Below are positions 34,156 to 42,462 of a stretch of 64,000 nucleotides of DNA, one piece after another. Both the position numbers and the translations under genes were made by a program. Positions within the stretch are counted from its first letter, which is position 1; each line of letters starts with the position of its first letter. The notes beneath the pieces are model-generated. The model was not told the DNA's origin and ran no database searches. It was given only the letters and a program-made list of their open reading frames with translations. The stretch is from Candidatus Aminicenantota bacterium. Its GTDB lineage: Bacteria > Acidobacteriota > Aminicenantia > Aminicenantales > UBA8522. The stretch lies in NCBI GenBank assembly GCA_017886205.1, contig JAFNEO010000046.1, positions 13,856 through 77,855 on the forward strand. Reading direction: 5' to 3'.

Positions 34156-34471
34156 CCTCGGATTCCCAGACGGTTACTTCGATGACGGGGAAGTGTTTTT
34201 TCAGCCGGTTGAAGAACTCGCGGGCGAGGTTTTCGGCCGAGGGGTTGAACGAATAGACGTCGTTCAAGAGCGTATGGTCGGGCAGGACCTCGGCCAGCTT
34301 GGCCTTGATCCGCGTGAAGTCGATCCCGATCCCGGTCCGGTCGAGCTCGGCTACCTCGACGACGACCTCGGCCTGGAAGGTATGACCGTGGACCCTCTCG
34401 CACTTCCCTTGATATTCCTTGAGGAAGTGGGCCGCCTGGAATTTGTCCCTGACCCGGAGTCGCCAGCTCAT
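34124..34471 (-). CDS. queD: 6-carboxy-5,6,7,8-tetrahydropterin synthase
   Basis: A 115-residue QueD of the 6-pyruvoyl-tetrahydropterin synthase family. Zinc ligands H15, H28 and H30 are in AAHFLKEYQGKCERVHGHTF, with C24 as the catalytic cysteine. GIGIDFTRIKAKL and PSAENLAREFF complete the family pattern. It converts dihydroneopterin triphosphate to 6-carboxy-tetrahydropterin, feeding QueE. ATG 34471 is chosen because it overlaps the queC stop (ATGA) behind AAGGAAGG; longer in-frame readings lie inside queC. No GTP cyclohydrolase gene is in the window. Confidence 0.93.
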   Translation of the reverse strand: MSWRLRVRDKFQAAHFLKEYQGKCERVHGHTFQAEVVVEVAELDRTGIGIDFTRIKAKLAEVLPDHTLLNDVYSFNPSAENLAREFFNRLKKHFPVIEVTVWESEDACATYSEDH

Positions 34472-35172
34472 ATTTTCCCTTCCTTTCTGAGTCTCGTGAG
34501 GAGGTGGTCTTTTGTCCCGGCCTCTTCCCAGGCCCGCTTCCGGAGCAGGCAGGAAGAGCAGCGGCGGCACGGGACCTCCCTCCCGCCATAGCAGGAGATG
34601 GAGAAAGAATAATCCGCGTCCAGGGAGAGCCCCAGGCGGATGATCTCCGACTTCTTCATCCGGATAAAAGGGGCGACGATCCGGATGCGGCGGCCATTTG
34701 AAGCGGCCCCCGTCCCGAGATCGATCGCTCTCTGCATGGCCCTGACGAAGGAAGCGCGTGTGTCCGGATAATTGGGGGAGTCTATGGTGTTGAACCCGCA
34801 GACGATGTCGTCCATGCCCTTGGCCTCGGCCCAGGCGGCGGCCAGAGCCAGAAAAATCCCGTTTCGAAACGGGACATAGGTTGCCGGGACGCCCGGTCCG
34901 ATGTCCTCTTGGCGCACGAACCGGGGGAGAGAGACAGATAGGTCAGTTAATGCCGAACCGCCGACCTCACGGAGGTCGCACTTAAGCACCTTGTGCGCTA
35001 AGCGGAGACGGCGGGCCAGGCGGCGGGCTGGAGCCAGCTCGACCCTATGGCGCTGGCCGTAATCGAAACTCAACGCCGCGACCTCATCGTACCGGCCTTG
35101 AGCCCAGTAAAGCGCGGTCGTGGAGTCGATCCCGCCGGAGTAGAGGACAAGCGCTTTCCTGGATTGGGGCAT
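34468..35172 (-). CDS. queC: 7-cyano-7-deazaguanine (preQ0) synthase
   Basis: A 234-residue PP-loop ATPase. The PP-loop is LYSGGIDSTTAL (about 10-21), SFDYGQRH follows, and the C-terminal zinc site is SCYGGREVPCRRCSSCLLRKRAW. QueC converts 7-carboxy-7-deazaguanine to preQ0 with ATP and ammonia. The start ATG at 35172 matches the usual N-terminus; an open in-frame stretch upstream to 35310 shows no homology. No clear ribosome-binding site precedes it. The gene heads the queC-queD-queE operon and the upstream leader may be structured (see the gap entry). Confidence 0.92.
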   Translation of the reverse strand: MPQSRKALVLYSGGIDSTTALYWAQGRYDEVAALSFDYGQRHRVELAPARRLARRLRLAHKVLKCDLREVGGSALTDLSVSLPRFVRQEDIGPGVPATYVPFRNGIFLALAAAWAEAKGMDDIVCGFNTIDSPNYPDTRASFVRAMQRAIDLGTGAASNGRRIRIVAPFIRMKKSEIIRLGLSLDADYSFSISCYGGREVPCRRCSSCLLRKRAWEEAGTKDHLLTRLRKEGKI

Positions 35173-35540
35173 TCTGTGTTCGATATTAATGGAGAACCCC
35201 GCTTTTTTCAAGGCGGCTCCCCGGGGCGCTTCGAACCCCGCGGTAGCAACTGCGCATACCTGATTTGAACAATGATCGGAGTAGGGGTGGCACGGCGCCA
35301 GTCCCCGCAACGCCCGCAGCCATCGGAGATGCTGTTAAAATTCTATTTGTAGAAATATTTATCTCCCCTTCCCCTCTTAAGTAAATAAGAGGGGCCCCGG
35401 AAAAGGGAAGCATCTCCGAACAGGCCTACGGGGACGCGCCGTGACAGGACCCCATATGAGATGAAGATTTGACATAGGCGGCGAAAGAGCCTAAAATTTG
35501 GCCCAGCCTCAAGAGAGATCCCGTCATCAAAGAACACCCC
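35173..35540. other. Gene-free interval between queC and the histidine kinase gene
   Basis: Holds the divergent leaders of queC and the kinase. Near queC, the reverse strand has a possible structured leader with GGGGTTCGAAGCGCCCC (about 35223-35239) and an A-run followed by GCGGGG. A 9-base-pair hairpin, CCCCTCTTA/TAAGAGGGG, is at 35371-35394 without a T-run. The kinase promoter is at 35469-35497. I see no gene, tRNA or repeat. Confidence 0.5.
35469..35497 (+). promoter_or_regulatory. Predicted promoter of the two-component/transport operon
   Basis: TTGACA (35469-35474), 17-base spacer, TAAAAT (35492-35497), close to consensus. The kinase start codon is 43 bases downstream of the -10 box. 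Confidence 0.65.
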
Positions 35541-37379
35541 ATGCGCTGGACTTTAAGAAAAAAAATCATTCTCGGCTACAGCGTCGCCATACTGCTCATC
35601 CTCATCGTCCTGGGCTGGGCTTTCTACAACATCATGCACCTGGGCCGGGCCAGCGAAGCGATCCTGAAAAAGAACTACAACAGTATCCTGGCGGCCGAGA
35701 ACATGATCGCCTCCCTCGAACGGCAGGATCACAGCTCTCTCCTTCTGCTGCTCGGGTATCAATCCGAGGGCTGGACACAGTTCAGCCAGATGGAGGCCAA
35801 GTTCCTGCAGTGGTTCAGCCGGGCTAAAGACAACATCACCGAAAAAGGCGAGCGGGAGATCATCGAGGCGATCGACGGCGCCTATACCTTTTACCTGGAG
35901 AAATTCGCCCAGCTCAGGCTCCTCAGCGGGAGCGAGAAAGACAAGGCGGCTGTCTTCTATCACGAGACCCTGTTTCCGGCCGGCGAGGCGCTGAGAGACG
36001 CTTGCTTCAGCCTGAAGCAAGTCAACGAGACGGCGATGTTCAGGACGAGCAACAACGCCAAATCGGTGGCCCACAGGGCGGTCATCTCGATGCTGGTCGT
36101 CGGGCTGACAGCGCTAGGGCTCGGGTTTGTATTCAGCTTCATGCTGTCCAACTTCCTCACCCGGCCTCTTCGCCACCTGGTCAAGGGAGCGAAGGACATC
36201 GCCGGCGGGAACTATGACGTCGAGATCGCCGATGAATCCTCCGATGAGCTGGGACGCCTGGCCCATGAATTCAACGACATGGCCCGGAAGCTCAAGGGCT
36301 ATCACGACCTGAACATCGGGAAGCTCCTGGCGGAAAAAAAGAAGAGCGAGGCGATTATCCACGGCATTGATGACGGAATCCTGGTCGTGGATGCCGATTT
36401 CCGGGTCCTCGATATCAACCCGGCCGGAGCCCGGGCCCTGGGGTTGGCCATCGAGGCCGTCAGTGGCAGGCACTTCCTGGAGGTCGTCAAGGACGAACGG
36501 CTGTTTCAGCTGATCAGGCAGTCCGCCGAATCCGGAAAGGCACCGGGCGTCGAGGAAGGACAAGACATCATCACCATTACCCAGGGCGAGACGTCGAGCC
36601 ATTTCCAATATCGGATTTCCCCGATCTACTCCGAAACAAACGCCATGCTCGGGGTTGTCCTGCACCTCCGCGACATCACCCGGCTCAAGGAGCTGGACAG
36701 GCTCAAGAGCGAGTTCGTGATGACGGCTTCGCACGAGCTCCGGACGCCGCTGACCAGCATCGGGATGGGGATCGAGCTTCTCCGCGAGAGTGCGTCAGGG
36801 AAACTCAGCCCAGAGGAGCAACGACTGCTCGATGCTGCCCATGAAGAGATCCAGAGGCTGAAATCGCTGGTCAACGACCTGCTCACCCTCTCCAAGATCG
36901 AGTCGGGGAGGATCGAGATGGAGTTCGAGCGGGCATCCCTGCCGGCCCTGTTCGATAAGGTCGTCGCGGATATGCGAATCCAAGCCGAGCGCAAGTCCGT
37001 CGAGCTGAGCTGGCAGTCCTCCGAATCGCTCCCCCCGCTCAAGGCCGATGCCCATAAGATCGCCTGGGTCCTGACCAACCTCGTGGCCAACGCCCTCAAC
37101 TTCACGGCGGCCGGCGGATATATCCGGCTTTCGGCCGAGCAGATCGGGGCCCTGGCCTATGTCTCCGTCAAGGACAACGGCGCCGGAATCCCCATCGAGT
37201 ATCAATCCCGGATCTTCGATAAGTTCGTCCAGGTGGGAGATCAGAAGGGGGGCGCGACGAGCGGGCTCGGCCTAGCGATATGCCGGGAGATTATACGGGC
37301 CCACGGGGGCACGATTTGGGTGGATTCGGCGCCGAAGGAAGGGAGCACGTTCACCTTCACTATTCCGGTGGCGCTATGA
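35541..37379 (+). CDS. Membrane sensor histidine kinase (KinB-like; HAMP-PAS-HisKA-HATPase)
   Basis: A 612-residue kinase. Two membrane helices (about 9-31 and 178-200) bracket a helical periplasmic sensor of about 145 residues; then come HAMP (about 200-252), a PAS domain (about 265-385), the phospho-acceptor H398 in TASHELRTPLTS, and an ATPase domain with NLVANALNF, DNGAGIP, FDKFVQV and GGATSGLGLAI. The layout resembles KinB, the sensor of alginate regulation in Pseudomonas. It phosphorylates the response regulator encoded 18 bases downstream. The signal is unknown, but the following ion-transport and stress genes suggest an envelope or osmotic cue (inference). Confidence 0.92.
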   Translation: MRWTLRKKIILGYSVAILLILIVLGWAFYNIMHLGRASEAILKKNYNSILAAENMIASLERQDHSSLLLLLGYQSEGWTQFSQMEAKFLQWFSRAKDNITEKGEREIIEAIDGAYTFYLEKFAQLRLLSGSEKDKAAVFYHETLFPAGEALRDACFSLKQVNETAMFRTSNNAKSVAHRAVISMLVVGLTALGLGFVFSFMLSNFLTRPLRHLVKGAKDIAGGNYDVEIADESSDELGRLAHEFNDMARKLKGYHDLNIGKLLAEKKKSEAIIHGIDDGILVVDADFRVLDINPAGARALGLAIEAVSGRHFLEVVKDERLFQLIRQSAESGKAPGVEEGQDIITITQGETSSHFQYRISPIYSETNAMLGVVLHLRDITRLKELDRLKSEFVMTASHELRTPLTSIGMGIELLRESASGKLSPEEQRLLDAAHEEIQRLKSLVNDLLTLSKIESGRIEMEFERASLPALFDKVVADMRIQAERKSVELSWQSSESLPPLKADAHKIAWVLTNLVANALNFTAAGGYIRLSAEQIGALAYVSVKDNGAGIPIEYQSRIFDKFVQVGDQKGGATSGLGLAICREIIRAHGGTIWVDSAPKEGSTFTFTIPVAL

Positions 37380-37397
37380 AACAAGAGGAGGAATCCG

Positions 37398-38102
37398 ATG
37401 GCCAGAACAAAGCCCATTCTCATCGTCGATGACGAGAAGAACATCCGTCTCACCGTTGCCAAGGCGATGGAGGCTTTCGGCGTCGATATCGGGGAAGCAG
37501 GAAGCGGCGAGGAAGCCCTGTCCCGGATCAAGGAAAAAGACTACGGTGTCATCATCCTGGACCTCAAGCTTCCGGGCGGGATGGACGGGATCGAAGTGCT
37601 CCGGCAGGTCCGGGAAACACGCCCCGATATCCATGTCATCATGATCAGCGCCTACGGGACGGTCGACTCAGCCGTCGAAGCTATGAAGCTCGGAGCCGTG
37701 GACTTCATCCAGAAGCCGTTCGCCGTGGCCGAGATCAGGGAATTGGTGGCCAAGGTCATGGACCGGGACCTGCTGGACGAGAGGAGGGCGGCCGACTACG
37801 CGACGTATATCGAACTGGCCAAGCGCAGCATCGGGCAGCGGCTTTTCGACGCCGCTGTGGAACACGTCCGCAAAGCCGTTTCTTTGGACCCGACCCGCCC
37901 GGAGGCGTTCAACCTGCTCGGTGTCTTGATGGAAGTCCGTCATCACCAGCCCGAAGCGCAAGAGCAGTACCGGGCGGCTCTGGCTCTCGATCCCACCTAT
38001 GAGCCGGCCCGCAAGAACCTCAACCGGCTGGTCCATAGAAAATGGGGGGAGGGGCTGGCCCTCGGCGTTGACCCGAAGGCCAAAAAGGAGGAAGGAGCGT
38101 AG
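37398..38102 (+). CDS. Response regulator with receiver and TPR-like output
   Basis: A 234-residue regulator. The receiver (about 5-122) has acidic pocket residues D11-D12, the phospho-acceptor D55 in IILDLKLPGG, a serine in MISAYGT and lysine in QKPF. The C-terminal part (about 130-225) has two to three tetratricopeptide-like repeats (RLFDAAVEHVRKAVSLDPTRPEAFNLLG, then EQYRAALALDPTYEPARKNL) and no DNA-binding domain, so the output is probably a protein contact. GAGGAGG lies a few bases before the ATG. It is the partner of the kinase just upstream. A receiver joined to TPRs is uncommon but not unique. Confidence 0.92.
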   Translation: MARTKPILIVDDEKNIRLTVAKAMEAFGVDIGEAGSGEEALSRIKEKDYGVIILDLKLPGGMDGIEVLRQVRETRPDIHVIMISAYGTVDSAVEAMKLGAVDFIQKPFAVAEIRELVAKVMDRDLLDERRAADYATYIELAKRSIGQRLFDAAVEHVRKAVSLDPTRPEAFNLLGVLMEVRHHQPEAQEQYRAALALDPTYEPARKNLNRLVHRKWGEGLALGVDPKAKKEEGA

Positions 38103-38175
38103 GCCCTGTTCAAGGCAACGGCCGCTGATCTTGGCGCGAATTCGGGCGCTCGCCTAAAGGACGTTGACGTCCGCC

Positions 38176-40146
38176 ATGGATAAGCATGAAGAACCGCTCC
38201 AGCAGAGGATCCTTCACGGCATCATCGGTCCGCCGCGGAACATCAAAGATCCATCGCTCTATCACAAGCTGGCCCTGATCCCCATTCTGGCCTGGATCGG
38301 CCTCGGTGCGGACGGGCTGTCCTCGGCCTCCTACGGCCCGGAAGAAGCGTTCAAAACGCTCGGCCGGCACACCTACTTGGCCCTCTTTCTCGCCCTGGCC
38401 ACCGCCCTGACCGTCTTCATCATCTCCTACGCTTACTCCCGGATCATCGAGTATTTTCCTTCGGGCGGCGGGGGGTATATCGTCGCCACTCATACACTCG
38501 GGGAAAAGTTCGGCGTCGTCTCCGGGTCGGCGCTGCTCGTCGACTACATGCTGACGATCACCGTGTCCATCGTTTCCTGTGGCGATGCCATCTTCAGCTT
38601 TTTTCCGGCTTCTTTTCAGCAGTTCAAGATCCCTTTCGACCTGGCGGCCATCCTTCTCCTCGTTGTGCTCAACCTCCGCGGTGTCAAGGAATCCGTTACC
38701 TTTCTAGCGCCTATCTTTATCGTCTTCATCGTCACCCACGCCGTGCTCATCGGCTACGGCGTTCTTTCCCACGTTCCCCAGATTGGAGCCGTTTCCAATG
38801 AGATCCAGACCGATTTCAAGGCCGGGCTTGTGAGCCTTGGCGGGACCGGGATGCTTCTCCTATTTCTGAGGGCCTTCTCTATGGGCGGCGGTACTTACAC
38901 CGGCATCGAGGCCGTCTCCAACGGTCTTCAGATTCTCCGTGAGCCGCGGGTTCAAACGGGGAAGAGGACCATGGTTTATTTGTCCACTTCCCTGGCCTTC
39001 ACAGCAGGCGGCATTCTGGTTTGCTATCTCTTGATCGGGGTCCAGCCGACGGCGGGGCGAACTCTAAACGCAGTCCTGGCCGATGGGGTGTTCGGTGGCT
39101 GGAAAATCGGCGGGGCGCTCGCCCTGATCACGATCTTCTCCGAAGGCGCTCTGCTGCTTGTGGGGGCGCAAACCGGATTTGTCGACGGCCCCCGTGTCAT
39201 GGCCAACATGGCTGTGGATTATTGGTTTCCCCACCGATTTGCCTCGCTCTCCGACCGCTTCACGATCCAGAACGGCGTGCTGCTCATGGGAGGAGCAGCG
39301 GCGCTTCTCCTCTTCTATTCCCGCGGCCGCATTTCGACCTTGGTCGTCATGTACTCGATCAACGTCTTCCTGACGTTCTCCCTATCCGAGTTCGGGATGT
39401 CCCGGTTCTTCATCAAGCACCGCAAGACCGATCCTCTCTGGAAAAAGCATCTTCCCGTGCACCTGACCGGGCTGACGCTCTGTCTCACGATCCTGGTCAT
39501 CACGACGCTGGAGAAGTTCAGCCACGGCGGTTGGCTGACTTTGCTCATCACCTCCGGGGTTATCGCACTTTGCTTTCTGATAAGAAAACATTATAACAAC
39601 GTGAAGAAGGGTGTGCGCGAGCTGGATGACTTGCTGACCAGCTTCCCCGTCAGCGGCCCGCCGAACACGGACCCCGTCAACCGGAAGGAGATGACCGCCA
39701 TCCAGCTGGTCAACGGCTACAACGGGTTCGGCATCCATACCTTCTTGTCGATCGTCCGCAGCTTTCCCGGGCTGTATAAAAATTTCATCTTTGTCTCTGT
39801 CGCCGAGGTTGATGTGGGTTCGTTCAAGGGGTCCGAGGCGATCGAAACGCTGTCCGCCTGTTCGGCGAGAATGCTCAAAAACTACGCCGACCTGGCCCGC
39901 AAGCTGGGGTTTGCCGCGGATTATCGCTGTGACATGGGGACGGATATCGTTCAGACCGCGAGCCGGCTCTGTGAGACTGTGGCCAAGGAGTTCCCCAAAT
40001 CTGCCGTCTTCGCCGGCCAGGCCGTCTTCCGGCAGCCGGGCGTCTTCCACCGGCTCCTTCACAACGAAACCGCCTTTGCTATCCAGCAGGAGCTCCGCTG
40101 GAAGGGAATTATGACCATCATCCTGCCCATCCGGATCAACATCTAG
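38176..40146 (+). CDS. KimA-like APC-superfamily permease with cytoplasmic C-terminal domain
   Basis: A protein of about 656 residues. Twelve or so helices form an APC-fold transporter (about 25-460). Motifs GADGLSSASYGPEE, GGGGYIVATHTLGEKFG, SALLVDYMLTITVSIV, LNLRGVKES and GGGTYTGIEAVSNGL match KimA (YdaO), the c-di-AMP-controlled potassium importer of Bacillus, from memory of that sequence. A soluble tail (about 490-656, ending FHRLLHNETAFAIQQELRWKGIMTIILPIRI) is also shared with KimA. Potassium or another small cation/amino acid is the likely cargo. ATG 38176 is preferred to an in-frame TTG at 38164; neither has an ideal ribosome-binding site. Confidence 0.83.
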   Translation: MDKHEEPLQQRILHGIIGPPRNIKDPSLYHKLALIPILAWIGLGADGLSSASYGPEEAFKTLGRHTYLALFLALATALTVFIISYAYSRIIEYFPSGGGGYIVATHTLGEKFGVVSGSALLVDYMLTITVSIVSCGDAIFSFFPASFQQFKIPFDLAAILLLVVLNLRGVKESVTFLAPIFIVFIVTHAVLIGYGVLSHVPQIGAVSNEIQTDFKAGLVSLGGTGMLLLFLRAFSMGGGTYTGIEAVSNGLQILREPRVQTGKRTMVYLSTSLAFTAGGILVCYLLIGVQPTAGRTLNAVLADGVFGGWKIGGALALITIFSEGALLLVGAQTGFVDGPRVMANMAVDYWFPHRFASLSDRFTIQNGVLLMGGAAALLLFYSRGRISTLVVMYSINVFLTFSLSEFGMSRFFIKHRKTDPLWKKHLPVHLTGLTLCLTILVITTLEKFSHGGWLTLLITSGVIALCFLIRKHYNNVKKGVRELDDLLTSFPVSGPPNTDPVNRKEMTAIQLVNGYNGFGIHTFLSIVRSFPGLYKNFIFVSVAEVDVGSFKGSEAIETLSACSARMLKNYADLARKLGFAADYRCDMGTDIVQTASRLCETVAKEFPKSAVFAGQAVFRQPGVFHRLLHNETAFAIQQELRWKGIMTIILPIRINI

Positions 40147-40154
40147 CCGGACGC

Positions 40155-40183
40155 TTTACTTGAGTTTTCCTTTTTGCCATACT
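40155..40183 (+). promoter_or_regulatory. Possible internal promoter
   Basis: TTTACT (40155-40160), 17-base spacer, CATACT (40178-40183), just after the permease stop. A small hairpin GGGGGAGCACCCCC (about 40197-40210) follows. The unknown gene and its partners may be transcribed from here as well as from the kinase promoter. Confidence 0.4.
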
Positions 40184-40259
40184 GTAGCATTCTCTGGGGG
40201 AGCACCCCCCGGCCCGTCCCTGATAAAAGTGGTGCTTTGGAGAGCGTCTCAGGAACATT

Positions 40260-41090
40260 ATGATGGATGAAGAAAGACATCCGGCTGCTGAAGAGAGAAC
40301 CTACGACCTCATCTCCCGGGCCGAACAAGGCCTGGTGATCACGACACGGGACGACCAGAACGACTTCACCGCTTTCCTGGACGCGGCGAGAGTGGCTCGG
40401 AGGAGCGGCGGCCGCCTGCGCCTGATTGACACCGGGAGGTTCAGCCCGTTCGAGCTTGAGTGGCTGGCCGAGGCAGGAGCCGACCTCTGCACTTCGGATG
40501 AAGCGCGGCCCAACAGATTCGAGCTGGGCCTTCTTGCCAAATCTTGCGCCAGGGGAGATGCCGTCATCGCCTATTTTCACCATGGGATTCTATCGGCAGA
40601 TTCGGAAGAAATTCCGACTTCGCTAGGCTTTCTGGCGGAGGCGGGTCGGGACGGGATTGACGTCCATATCTCGAGCCGGGAGAGGGCGCGAGATCTGGCT
40701 GCGCTGGCTGAGATCGCCCACGTCTGCAAGGGAGCGGGGAGCCGGCTGGTCTATTACCATCATGGCTCGCTGGACGCTGGCCTCAGAGACTTAGCCCGGT
40801 CCGGGGGCTGGATCCACATCTCCGACCTGAACCTCCCGGCCGGCGAGCAGGGAGCGCTCCTCGCAGACATCGCCGCTGAGGCCGCGGCCTCCGGATCCGG
40901 CCTCGTCATTCACTTGGAAAAGGGGCTGGCGGTCGAGACCGTGCGCGATCTTCTTGAGGCCGGAGCCTTCGTCTTCTTCAAGACCCCTCCCGCCGACTGG
41001 CGGTCGTCTTTCCGATCCCTGGAACGCCGGGCCCGGAAGCGGACGCTGGATAGACGCGCCTATTATCTTTACCTAGACTTCCTTCCGTGA
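40260..41090 (+). CDS. Protein of unknown function with duplicated Tyr-x-His-His-Gly motif
   Basis: A 276-residue soluble protein I do not recognise. It looks like a repetitive alpha/beta fold. Two similar units are visible: AYFHHGILSAD (His-His at 107-108) with DVHISSRERA (136-138), and VYYHHGSLDAG (167-168) with WIHISDLNLP (186-188). The paired histidines could bind a metal or phosphate, but no family is evident. There is no signal peptide and no membrane span. Its stop lies 1 base before the start of the ArsB/NhaD-type permease gene, so translation is tightly coupled and a role in controlling that transporter is conceivable (inference). Confidence 0.72.
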   Translation: MMDEERHPAAEERTYDLISRAEQGLVITTRDDQNDFTAFLDAARVARRSGGRLRLIDTGRFSPFELEWLAEAGADLCTSDEARPNRFELGLLAKSCARGDAVIAYFHHGILSADSEEIPTSLGFLAEAGRDGIDVHISSRERARDLAALAEIAHVCKGAGSRLVYYHHGSLDAGLRDLARSGGWIHISDLNLPAGEQGALLADIAAEAAASGSGLVIHLEKGLAVETVRDLLEAGAFVFFKTPPADWRSSFRSLERRARKRTLDRRAYYLYLDFLP

Positions 41091-41091
41091 A

Positions 41092-42450
41092 ATGCACACC
41101 TTGAGTCAAATTTTTGCCGTCCTCATCTTCTTCTCGATGTTCATTGTCATCATCCTGAACAAGGTCCCCCGTTACATTCCCGCTCTGGTCGGAGGCGGAT
41201 TGACCATCGTGGTCGTATTCCTTTTGATCATGAAGAGCCCTGCCGCCGTCCTCGGCGTCTTGAATGTCGGACAGATCGTCCAGCCGGCGTTCTGGATTCC
41301 AGGCCATGAGCCGCTCGAGTCGTCCGGCGTCAACTGGCAGACGATCATCTTCATCGGCGGGATGATGGTGATGGTGGAGGGGCTGGGAAAGGTGGGATTT
41401 TTCCGCTGGCTCTGTCTCTACGTCGCCAGGGTTGTCAAGTACAGGGCGGTGTCCATCCTGGTGGCGTTCATCTTGCTTTCGGGCTTCCTGGCGATGTTTA
41501 TCGACAGCATCACGGTCCTGCTTTTCTTGGCAACAGTCACCATCGAGCTGGCCCGGATGCTGAAGTTCGACCCCGTGCCGGTCATCATCGCCGAAATCTT
41601 CGCCTCGAACGTCGGCGGCAGCGCCACGATGAGCGGCGACCCGCCGAACATCATCATCGGCACAGCGCTGGGTTATTCGTTCATGGATTTCCTGAAAAAT
41701 ACCGGCCTCATCGCCTGGGTGGGAATGATCGCGACGCTGGTCCTCTTCTATTTTCTTTTTCGGAAAGGGCTGCGCGCGTCCCAGAAGGGGACCCCGATCG
41801 ACCCGAGCCTCTATCCCCGGCCGAAGGAGGCCATCGACGACCCCCGTCTGTTCAAGGTCTACATCGGGGTTTTTGTCCTGACGATCGCACTCTTAGTCAC
41901 TCACGCCCAGACCGGAATCTCGGTGGCGTCGATCGGCTGCATCGCCGCCGCCCTGACCCTGGCGTTTGGGTACAAGAACGCCGCTCACACCATGGCGAGG
42001 GTGGACTGGCGGACGCTGCTCTTCTTTTTCGGACTGTTCGTCTGCGTTGGCGGGCTGGAGCATACAGGAGCCCTCAAGGCCCTGGCGGATTTCATCGGCC
42101 GCGTCTCCGGCGGGAGCTTTGCCATCGTCATGACCATCATCCTTTGGGTGTCCGCCTTCTCCTCGGCTATCGTCGACAACATCCCCTTCGCCGCCACGAT
42201 GATCCCGGTAATCCGCAGCCTGGCCGCAGCGGGAATGCCGCTTCCGCCCCTCGCCTGGGCCCTGGCCCTGGGCACGGACATCGGGGGCAACGGGACTCCC
42301 ATAGGTGCCTCGGCCAACGTGGTGGGGACAGCCATCGCCGAGAAGGAAGGCTATCCCGTCTCCTGGGGGCGGTTCTGCAAGTACGCGCTGCCCGTCATGA
42401 TTCTGGTCGTCGGCATCTGTTGGATTCTGCTGGTGATCAAGTTCACCTGA
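41092..42450 (+). CDS. ArsB/NhaD-type ion permease (SLC13/IT superfamily)
   Basis: A 452-residue integral membrane protein with about eleven helices. It carries the hallmark sequences of the ArsB/NhaD/P-protein group: IFIGGMMVMVEGLGKVGFF, DSITVLLFLATVTIELAR, ASNVGGSATMSGDPPNIIIG in the first half and its mirror SSAIVDNIPFAATMIP and GTDIGGNGTPIGASANVVG in the second. These inverted-repeat loops form the ion site. Na+/H+ antiport (NhaD) or anion transport are both possible; the asparagine- and serine-rich motifs are compatible with either. Coexpression with a KimA-like permease and a universal stress protein favours a salt-homeostasis role (inference). Confidence 0.85.
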   Translation: MHTLSQIFAVLIFFSMFIVIILNKVPRYIPALVGGGLTIVVVFLLIMKSPAAVLGVLNVGQIVQPAFWIPGHEPLESSGVNWQTIIFIGGMMVMVEGLGKVGFFRWLCLYVARVVKYRAVSILVAFILLSGFLAMFIDSITVLLFLATVTIELARMLKFDPVPVIIAEIFASNVGGSATMSGDPPNIIIGTALGYSFMDFLKNTGLIAWVGMIATLVLFYFLFRKGLRASQKGTPIDPSLYPRPKEAIDDPRLFKVYIGVFVLTIALLVTHAQTGISVASIGCIAAALTLAFGYKNAAHTMARVDWRTLLFFFGLFVCVGGLEHTGALKALADFIGRVSGGSFAIVMTIILWVSAFSSAIVDNIPFAATMIPVIRSLAAAGMPLPPLAWALALGTDIGGNGTPIGASANVVGTAIAEKEGYPVSWGRFCKYALPVMILVVGICWILLVIKFT

Positions 42451-42462
42451 TAGGGGGAGTGC

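Noticed and set aside
35210-35275. tRNA-like TTCGAACCCC sequence near queC
   Set aside because: Only a T-loop-like piece; no acceptor, D or anticodon arms can be folded around it.
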